The translations under genes and the position numbers were made by a program. A stretch of DNA of 10,155 bases from Kiloniellaceae bacterium (GTDB lineage Bacteria > Pseudomonadota > Alphaproteobacteria > Kiloniellales > Kiloniellaceae). Where the stretch lies: positions 1-10,155 of the forward strand of contig JANQKX010000750.1 of NCBI GenBank assembly GCA_028280915.1, given 5' to 3'. Shown in pieces: positions 5,777 through 10,155 of the stretch. The notes under the pieces were generated by a model that worked only from the letters and a program-made list of their open reading frames with translations, had not been told where the DNA came from and made no database searches. Numbering within the stretch: the stretch's first letter is position 1; the number at the start of each line of letters is the position of its first letter.

Positions 5777-6925
5777 ATGGCGAAGTTCGCCGCGGGTGGG
5801 AGGCGTTTGGCCCCTGGCCTGGGCATTGGCGTGCTCATGTTGTTGGCGGGCTGCGGCTTTTCCGAAGACGCCCTATGGCCCTCGATTACCGGTGAATTGC
5901 CCGAGAGAGAAGAGCTGCCGGCCGTGCAGCAAAGCACGACCAGCGCCTATCGGCAGTTGCCGCCCCTGGTTTTGGGCAGCAGTTCCTTCCGTCCCGGCCC
6001 GGTGGAGGGCACCGAGTTCGAAACGGATGAGGGGGAGGGAGCGGACCAGGGAGAGGGCGCCGTAGTTGCCAATCTGCGGCGGGATTTGTCCCAGCTCCAT
6101 GCCCGCATGGTCAGCGACGACAACCGCTTTCAAATCCAGCGCACCCTGGCCCAGCAGCTGGGCGACAGCTACCGGGAGTTGACCATCGAAATGCGCGATA
6201 TGTTGGCCGACGGGGCCACCATCCGCCAGCCGGGGCCAGCGGCGACCTGGGTGCATGGTCAGGGGCAGCTACAACAACTCAACGGTACCATGGCCGGCTT
6301 CGACCGTCTGGCTGCCGCGACCCGGGCCAATCAAGCCGTGCTGGCCGAAATCGAGCGCTCGGCCCAAGCGGCCTCGGCCCTGCAGACCGGCAGCACCAGC
6401 GAACGGGCGGAAATCACGGCCTTGGACCGGGACATGAACCGGACCGGGCAGCTGTTGACGCAGATGGGAATTGCCATCGGCCAGGACTCCGCGGCCATCC
6501 GGCGCTTCTTGTTTCAGGCGCGCAACAATCAAGGCGCCTTCCTGGGGGATGATGACGGTACTCAGCTATTGCAGCAGGCCTATGGGGTTTCCGCCTTGGC
6601 GCCCGCCGGTGCCGCCGCCAGCCGGCGCGAACCCCTCGTGGTGGTGCGCTTCGACGAGCCCGGCGTGGATTACCAATCGGCCCTGGCCAATGCCGTCAGC
6701 GCGGTCTTGGCGCAGCAGCCCGAGGCCAGTTTCGACCTTTTGCTCGTGGAGCCCAGCAGCCTTGGCGCCGCGGTCCCGGGGTCCGTCTCTGGCGGGACCA
6801 GCGTGCCGGCGGAGCGGGTTCTGCAGACCCTCGCTGATTTGGGGCTGCCGCCAGAGCGGATTGACCTGGTCGCGGTGCGATCACCCTATGCGGCGGCGGA
6901 GGAGTTTCAACTCTTTTTGCGCTGA
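5777..6925 (+). CDS. Coiled-coil lipoprotein of unknown function
   Basis: From the chosen ATG the protein has 382 residues. It begins with a lipoprotein signal: basic residues (MAKFAAGGRR), a hydrophobic core, and the lipobox LAGC with Cys26 as the lipidation site, so the mature protein is anchored to a membrane. Residues about 75-95 are acidic and flexible. Residues about 95-260 are Gln/Ala/Leu-rich and helical, probably coiled coil (QRTLAQQLGDSYRELTIEM). The C-terminal domain, about 285-382, has a strand-helix-strand-helix pattern: PLVVVRFDEPGVDYQSALANA, then FDLLLVEP, then a helix AERVLQTLADLGLPPERIDL and strands to the C-terminus. This resembles the order in OmpA-like domains but lacks their clear peptidoglycan-binding motif. 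An in-frame ATG at 5696 has a GGGAGG upstream but would add 27 residues before the signal. Similar proteins seem to occur in Rhodospirillales (from memory). Role unknown; cell-envelope maintenance is an inference. Confidence 0.88.
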   Translation: MAKFAAGGRRLAPGLGIGVLMLLAGCGFSEDALWPSITGELPEREELPAVQQSTTSAYRQLPPLVLGSSSFRPGPVEGTEFETDEGEGADQGEGAVVANLRRDLSQLHARMVSDDNRFQIQRTLAQQLGDSYRELTIEMRDMLADGATIRQPGPAATWVHGQGQLQQLNGTMAGFDRLAAATRANQAVLAEIERSAQAASALQTGSTSERAEITALDRDMNRTGQLLTQMGIAIGQDSAAIRRFLFQARNNQGAFLGDDDGTQLLQQAYGVSALAPAGAAASRREPLVVVRFDEPGVDYQSALANAVSAVLAQQPEASFDLLLVEPSSLGAAVPGSVSGGTSVPAERVLQTLADLGLPPERIDLVAVRSPYAAAEEFQLFLR

Positions 6926-6940
6926 CGGGGTAGCCCGTCA
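6923..6940 (+). terminator. Hairpin at the lipoprotein stop codon
   Basis: TGACGGG (6923-6929) and CCCGTCA (6934-6940) form a perfect 7-bp stem with a 4-base loop, beginning at the stop codon itself. There is no following T run, so it may be a weak or Rho-assisted transcript end, or an mRNA-stabilising hairpin. Confidence 0.35.
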
Positions 6941-6993
6941 CCACGCCTTATGGGTGAAAAGCCCCTAAGCACCTGGCCGGTACCGCCGTTTTG

Positions 6994-7040
6994 ACCCAAG
7001 TTAAAAAGATGTTCTTGTTGGCTTGGGTAACTTTGGGAGG
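6994..7040 (+). promoter_or_regulatory. Possible folded leader at the DUF4864 ribosome site
   Basis: ACCCAAG (6994-7000) can pair with CTTGGGT (7022-7028). The overlapping CCCAAGTTA (6995-7003) can instead pair, with one bulge, with TAACTTTGGG (7027-7036), which reaches into the GGGAGG ribosome site at 7035-7040. The two folds exclude each other. Regulation is speculative. Confidence 0.22.
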
Positions 7041-7046
7041 CAAGCA

Positions 7047-7502
7047 ATGGTCAGAACGGCGTTTTTGGTACTGGCATTTTTCTTGGTGCCTGTTCTGTTG
7101 TCGCCGGCGGATTGGGGACCGGCGCGGGCGGAGACGCCCCAAGCCATGGACCCGGACGATCAAGCGGCAGTGCAGGCGGTTATTCAGTCCCAATTGGCGG
7201 CGTTCCAGCGGGATGATGGGGCTGCGGCCTTTGCCCATGCCTCGCCCAGTATCCAAGGGGTCTTCAAGGCGCCCGAACGATTCATGGCCATGGTCAAAAG
7301 CGGCTATCGGCCGGTCTATCGGCCATCCCAGGTGGAGTTCCTGGAGGGCCGCCAAATGTCCGGCATCAACGCCCAAGCCGTCCGTTTCGTCGGGCCGGAC
7401 GGCAAGGCGGTGATCGCCATCTATACAATGGAACGGCAAGACGACGGTTCTTGGCGCATCAACGGTGTGCAACTCGTTGAAACGGGTGAACTCGGTTCTT
7501 AA
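7047..7502 (+). CDS. Secreted DUF4864 domain protein
   Basis: This 151-residue protein begins with a signal peptide (MVRTAFLVLAFFLVPVLL, cleavage likely after ARA at residue 28), so the mature protein is periplasmic or exported. The rest fits DUF4864: a helix with VIQSQLAAFQRDDGAAAFAHA, then SPSIQGVFKAPERFMAMV, YRPVYRPSQVEF, a middle strand region (INAQAVRFVGPDGKAVIAIYTM), and the closing DDGSWRINGVQL. The order recalls the small cone-shaped SnoaL/NTF2-like folds, which often bind ligands without catalysis; that comparison is my inference. The function of the family is unknown. GGGAGG at 7035-7040 is six bases before the ATG; a frame starting at 7023 is not favoured because it lacks a good ribosome site and would hide the signal peptide. 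The gene stands 121 bp after the lipoprotein gene and 91 bp before the amidase, so it may have its own promoter. Confidence 0.87.
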   Translation: MVRTAFLVLAFFLVPVLLSPADWGPARAETPQAMDPDDQAAVQAVIQSQLAAFQRDDGAAAFAHASPSIQGVFKAPERFMAMVKSGYRPVYRPSQVEFLEGRQMSGINAQAVRFVGPDGKAVIAIYTMERQDDGSWRINGVQLVETGELGS

Positions 7503-7506
7503 GAGC

Positions 7507-7523
7507 AACGGCGTTGCCGTTTT
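7507..7523 (+). terminator. Candidate intrinsic terminator after the DUF4864 gene
   Basis: AACGGC (7507-7512) and GCCGTT (7516-7521) form a 6-bp stem with a 3-base loop, and the stem runs into TTTT (7520-7523). It starts four bases after the stop codon. The T run is short, so efficiency may be low. Confidence 0.45.
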
Positions 7524-7560
7524 GACGGCGGTCCCTTGTGCTGAGCGGTACGCTTGGGCA

Positions 7561-7582
7561 AGTTGGCAGGCAAACGCCAACT
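7561..7582. repeat. Inverted repeat just upstream of the amidase start
   Basis: AGTTGGC (7561-7567) and GCCAACT (7576-7582) form a perfect 7-bp inverted repeat with an 8-base centre, ending 11 bases before the amidase ATG. In mRNA it would sit at the ribosome-binding position, and the gene lacks a clear Shine-Dalgarno sequence. It could also be a protein-binding operator. No further support. Confidence 0.35.
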
Positions 7583-7593
7583 GACCGAAGCCC

Positions 7594-8322
7594 ATGTCCG
7601 AAGACACTGATCCTCCCGCGACGGTTCCTTCCGAGATCATCCGTCACGCCTCGCCCAATCATGATAGCCGAGAGGGGCAGGCCATCGATATTTTGCTGCT
7701 GCACTATACGGGCATGACCTCCGGCCCGGAGGCGATCACGCGTCTCTGCGATCCGGCGGCGAAGGTGAGCGCGCACTATTTGATCGAGGAAGATGGCCGC
7801 TTGTTTCAGCTGGTGCCGGAAGAACGGCGGGCGTGGCATGCGGGGGTGGCGGCCTGGGCCGGGGACCGGGATATCAATGCCCGCTCCATTGGCATCGAGC
7901 TGGTTAACCCGGGTCACGAATTCGGCTATCGGCCTTTCCCCGAGGCTCAGATGGCCCGGCTGATCGGGCTAGCCGCGTCGTTGGTCGCCCGGCATGGCAT
8001 TCCGGCCGCGCGGGTCCTGGGCCACTCGGATGTGGCGCCAAGCCGCAAGCAAGATCCCGGCGAATTCTTCGATTGGTCCCGTTTGGCCCAAGCGGGCATT
8101 GGCCTGTGGCCCCAGGCTGTGTCGCTTCCGGATCGATTGCCGACGGCCCGGGAAGTGGCCGGTCAGCTGAGCCGCTTTGGTTATGATACCGCTGGCAACG
8201 ATCCGGCCACCGTGATCACCGCGTTTCAGCGCCATTTCCAGCCGCATAAGGTGGACGGCGTGGCGGATCTGGAAACCGCGGCGCTGCTATCGGCGCTGCT
8301 GGCGCAAAAAGCCGGGGCTTGA
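7594..8322 (+). CDS. N-acetylmuramoyl-L-alanine amidase, AmpD/AmiD type
   Basis: This 242-residue zinc amidase should cut the bond between N-acetylmuramic acid and the peptide stem in peptidoglycan or its turnover fragments. The Amidase_2 domain spans about residues 14-170. Zinc ligands are His37 (LLLHYTG), His144 (LGHSDVAP) and Asp154 (RKQDPGEF); the His-to-Asp spacing of ten matches AmpD, and Lys152 and Glu102 (IGIELVNPG) occupy the positions of its catalytic residues. Residues about 183-238 form a PG_binding_1-type domain (TAREVAGQLSRFGYD, VITAFQRHFQP, DGVADLETAALL). No signal peptide or lipobox is visible, favouring a cytoplasmic recycling role like AmpD, although the added binding domain is more like AmiD. 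The ATG lacks a strong ribosome site. The gene sits directly before rnpB and the cell-division cluster. Confidence 0.93.
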   Translation: MSEDTDPPATVPSEIIRHASPNHDSREGQAIDILLLHYTGMTSGPEAITRLCDPAAKVSAHYLIEEDGRLFQLVPEERRAWHAGVAAWAGDRDINARSIGIELVNPGHEFGYRPFPEAQMARLIGLAASLVARHGIPAARVLGHSDVAPSRKQDPGEFFDWSRLAQAGIGLWPQAVSLPDRLPTAREVAGQLSRFGYDTAGNDPATVITAFQRHFQPHKVDGVADLETAALLSALLAQKAGA

Positions 8323-8347
8323 CGGCCGCCCTGAACCGCCTTAGCTC
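8319..8347 (+). promoter_or_regulatory. Candidate rnpB promoter overlapping the amidase stop
   Basis: TTGACG at 8319-8324 overlaps the amidase stop codon, and after a 17-base spacer comes TAGCTC at 8342-8347. Transcription would start near 8354, exactly where the RNase P RNA begins. The -35 box is good (five of six) and the -10 box weak; the geometry is what supports it. Confidence 0.45.
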
Positions 8348-8354
8348 TGAGCGT

Positions 8355-8768
<414 letters not shown>

Positions 8769-8857
8769 GTTTTTCTTTCATTACTTACGATATTCTTGTT
8801 TTGTTCCCGTTCAGAGGCACTAATTGTGTTCATGAAGGGGGACTTTTTTCCTTACGA

Positions 8858-8872
8858 GAACAAAAACCGAAC
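8858..8872. promoter_or_regulatory. Possible LexA (SOS) box
   Basis: GAAC (8858-8861), seven bases, GAAC (8869-8872) is an exact match to the LexA operator of Alphaproteobacteria, GTTC-N7-GTTC read on the other strand. It lies in a non-coding control region about 90 bp after rnpB and 260 bp before the mraZ start. A match of eight fixed bases could occur by chance in a window this long (about 0.3 expected over both strands in random sequence), and no promoter is firmly placed over it. Confidence 0.4.
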
Positions 8873-8907
8873 AATTTTTGGCCTTAATTTTTGATTAACT
8901 TTTTTAA

Positions 8908-8968
8908 GCGCAAAATAGACGGAAATTAGCTTTTTCTCAAAACCTAGAGAAAAACTGGGATTTTGCGC
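8908..8968. repeat. Nested inverted repeats upstream of mraZ
   Basis: An outer perfect 9-bp inverted repeat, GCGCAAAAT (8908-8916) and ATTTTGCGC (8960-8968), encloses an inner perfect 8-bp one, TTTTTCTC (8931-8938) and GAGAAAAA (8947-8954). Together they could form one extended hairpin with a 14/5-base internal loop. It could be a leader structure from an upstream promoter or an operator; no T run follows it. Confidence 0.4.
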
Positions 8969-9000
8969 CGGTTTTGACTGATGCAAAAGGCGCGCAATAC

Positions 9001-9040
9001 TTGTAATCCCATTGACTCCCATATAACCCCATGGTATCCC
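9001..9040 (+). promoter_or_regulatory. Candidate mraZ promoter region
   Basis: Two overlapping solutions are visible: TTGACT (9012-9017), 17 bases, TATCCC (9035-9040); or TTGTAA (9001-9006), 15 bases, TATAAC (9022-9027). A further TTGACT lies at 8974-8979 without a good -10 partner. Both favoured solutions overlap the MraZ repeats, as expected for repression by MraZ. The choice between them is uncertain. Confidence 0.32.
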
Positions 9041-9051
9041 GTTTTGTCCCA
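9007..9051. promoter_or_regulatory. MraZ operator: five 10-bp-spaced repeats
   Basis: TCCCA (9007-9011), TCCCA (9017-9021), CCCCA (9027-9031), TCCCG (9037-9041) and TCCCA (9047-9051) recur with an exact 10-bp period. On the minus strand these are TGGGA-type boxes. MraZ is known to bind arrays of TGGG repeats spaced one helical turn apart ahead of its own gene and thereby control the dcw operon. The array is on one face of the helix and overlaps the candidate promoter. Two more TGGGA copies, in the opposite orientation, lie at 9079-9083 and 9085-9089, but with 6-bp spacing. Confidence 0.8.
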
Positions 9052-9132
9052 TAGCGGAGGCGTCTTCGCTTGCACAAATGGGACTGGGAGGACTCGCACA
9101 GCCAATCGCGTCGCGCATCGGGGGAGAGCAAG

Positions 9133-9564
9133 GTGGCCGTCTTCATTGGCACCTTCGAGAACAAGGTGGATCGCAAGGGCCGGATTTCGGTTCCCGCCGC
9201 CTTTCGTCAGCCCCTCACCGGCTCGTCGTTCCAGGGCATCGTTGCTTTTCCGTCGCGCCGGGCCCCGGCGATCGAGGCCTGCGGTATTGATTTTCTGGAG
9301 CAATTGGTCGCCGATCAGATGGACGTGGATCTCATGAGCGACGATGCCGAAGACCCGGCGGCGCAGATCTTCTATGAATTGGAAAAGCTGGGCTTTGACG
9401 GCGACGGGCGCATCACCGTGCCCTCGTCATTTCGCGAAATTGCCGGCATCACGGACGCGGCCACCTTCGTGGGGGTGGGCAAGCTGTTTCAGATTTGGCA
9501 GCCCGAGCGTTTGGCGGAGCACAGGGCGCAGCGCCGCGCGGCGCGGCAAGGGGGTGGGCAATGA
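9133..9564 (+). CDS. mraZ: Transcriptional regulator MraZ
   Basis: This 143-residue DNA-binding protein is the first gene of the division and cell-wall cluster and regulates its transcription, forming ring-shaped oligomers on TGGG repeats. It has the two tandem MraZ (SpoVT/AbrB-like) modules: the first with FIGTFENKVDRKGRISVPAAF at residues 4-24, the second with DGDGRITVPSSFREIAGI at about 89-106. Both DxxGRxxVP signatures are intact. The GTG start at 9133 is chosen because the family begins almost directly with the F.GT motif and GGGGAG lies at 9121-9126; a longer frame from 9070 would add 21 residues not typical of the family. The stop overlaps the rsmH start as ATGA, so the two genes are translationally coupled. 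The array of repeats upstream indicates autoregulation. Confidence 0.95.
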   Translation: MAVFIGTFENKVDRKGRISVPAAFRQPLTGSSFQGIVAFPSRRAPAIEACGIDFLEQLVADQMDVDLMSDDAEDPAAQIFYELEKLGFDGDGRITVPSSFREIAGITDAATFVGVGKLFQIWQPERLAEHRAQRRAARQGGGQ

Positions 9565-10148
9565 GGCCAACTTCCGGCCCGATTTCGAGCGGCATGGGCG
9601 GGCACACGCCGGTGATGCTCAAGGAAGTCCTTAATGTGCTCGCACCCCGGGACGGGGGCATCTATGTGGATGGGACCTTTGGGGCCGGGGGATACAGCTC
9701 GGCCGTTCTGAATGCCGCGGATTGCCGGCTCTGGGCCGTGGACCGGGACCCGAGCGCCATTGCCCGGGGCCAGGACCTGGTGCGCCACTTTGCCGGCCGC
9801 CTGGTTTTGACGCGGGGATGTTTCGGTGACATGGCCTCCCTGCTTGAGGGTCTGGTGCCGGCCCGGGTCGATGGCGTGGCCTTCGACGTGGGTGTTTCTT
9901 CCATGCAGTTGGACGAGGCTGGGCGCGGCTTTTCCCTGAAGCAGGACGGCCCCTTGGACATGCGTATGGGCGATATGCCCGGGCGCGCTGTGGGTGCCAC
10001 GGACATGGTCGCCGGTGGCGGTCAAAGCGCGCGGGAAGTGGTCATGACCCTCTCCGAATCGCAGCTGGCGGACATCATTTTTACCCTGGGGGAAGAGCGC
10101 AAGGCACGTCAGGTGGCCCGGGCCGTCACGATCGCCCGCGCCACCTGA
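9561..10148 (+). CDS. rsmH: 16S rRNA methyltransferase RsmH, 3'-truncated
   Basis: RsmH (MraW) methylates N4 of cytidine 1402 in 16S rRNA using S-adenosylmethionine. The N-terminal part is clear: GGHTPVMLKEVL (13-24), the SAM-binding loop YVDGTFGAGGYS (35-46), the acidic position AVDRDPSAI (59-67), FDVGVSSMQLDEAGRGFS (108-125) and DGPLDMRMG (129-137). Residues 138-154 form a short Gly/Met-rich insertion before the usual SAREVV region, and ADIIFTLGEERKARQVARAV ends the recognisable part. The frame then meets TGA at 10146, giving 195 residues against about 300 or more in the family, so the C-terminal third is missing. The stop lies inside an inverted copy of nearby sequence at the window's edge; the truncation may be an assembly artefact. 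The ATG at 9561 overlaps the mraZ stop. Confidence 0.9.
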   Translation: MRPTSGPISSGMGGHTPVMLKEVLNVLAPRDGGIYVDGTFGAGGYSSAVLNAADCRLWAVDRDPSAIARGQDLVRHFAGRLVLTRGCFGDMASLLEGLVPARVDGVAFDVGVSSMQLDEAGRGFSLKQDGPLDMRMGDMPGRAVGATDMVAGGGQSAREVVMTLSESQLADIIFTLGEERKARQVARAVTIARAT

Positions 10149-10155
10149 CGTGCCT
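10102..10155. repeat. Terminal inverted repeat, probable fold-back at sequence end
   Basis: AGGCACGTCAGGTGGC (10102-10117) is repeated perfectly in inverted form at 10140-10155, the very last 16 bases. After one mismatch, CGGGC (10119-10123) also pairs with GCCCG (10134-10138), leaving a 10-base centre. The left arm lies in a conserved part of rsmH, and the right arm supplies the premature stop. A fold-back read or assembly end is the simplest explanation; a real inversion or hairpin insertion is the alternative. Confidence 0.85.

Larger units (their letters stand above)
8781..9006. other. AT-rich regulatory interval before mraZ
   Basis: This interval is strikingly AT-rich compared with the rest of the window, with runs such as AATTTTTGATTAACTTTTTT at 8885-8904. 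No gene is supported on either strand. It holds a LexA-like box, a nested inverted repeat and part of the candidate mraZ promoter. Low GC here may ease strand opening or bind nucleoid proteins, which is inference. Confidence 0.6.

Noticed and set aside
8803..8812. GTTCCCGTTC as a second LexA half-site pair
   Set aside because: The two GTTC units are separated by two bases rather than seven.
9007..9051. Short regularly spaced repeats as a possible CRISPR-like array
   Set aside because: The repeat unit is only 5 bp with a 10-bp period, directly upstream of mraZ; it is the MraZ operator pattern.
8852..9303. Minus-strand open frames upstream of and over mraZ
   Set aside because: They cover the AT-rich control region, the MraZ boxes and the mraZ start, and lack protein-like composition.

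Overview
The window looks like GC-rich alphaproteobacterial DNA, probably from the Rhodospirillales or a near relative. The reasons are high GC with proteobacterial codon use, a class A RNase P RNA lying between an AmpD-type amidase and mraZ-rsmH, and a GAAC-N7-GAAC sequence of the alphaproteobacterial LexA type. The assignment is by reading only; no search was run.

Left part (1 to about 5176): the integrase-proximal end of an integrated prophage or phage-like element. All genes run rightward in a tight array: a winged-helix-like small protein, a phage protein with a SLFWAT/RNPNQPD tail, a DUF2303 (YfdQ-like) protein, a 43-residue one-pass membrane peptide, a 450-residue protein with a coiled coil, a Pro-rich linker and a predicted parallel beta-helix, two small proteins that look related to each other, a helix-turn-helix (excisionase/AlpA-like) protein and a tyrosine recombinase. 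The recombinase ends 90 bp before the 3' end of tRNA-Arg(ACG), which is on the minus strand. That is the classic arrangement for integration into a tRNA 3' end. The other end of the element is left of the window. A pair of TGCAAACAC direct repeats between integrase and tRNA may be integrase arm sites.

Middle part (5177 to 8322): chromosomal backbone. After the tRNA comes about 520 bp with no convincing gene, then a coiled-coil lipoprotein of unknown function, a secreted DUF4864 protein, and a two-domain N-acetylmuramoyl-L-alanine amidase (Amidase_2 plus peptidoglycan-binding domain).

Right part (8323 to 10155): rnpB, then a distinctly AT-rich intergenic stretch, then the start of the dcw (division and cell wall) cluster, mraZ-rsmH. 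The mraZ upstream region carries five TCCCA-type repeats with an exact 10-bp period (TGGGA on the other strand), the signature of a MraZ autoregulatory operator, plus a possible LexA box and a nested inverted repeat further upstream. RsmH is cut short by a stop eight bases from the window end. The last 16 bases are a perfect inverted copy of sequence 23 bp earlier, so the truncation may be an assembly fold-back rather than biology.

The most unusual items are the beta-helix protein and membrane peptide inside the integrase-proximal cluster, the paired small paralogues next to them, and the dense control region ahead of mraZ.
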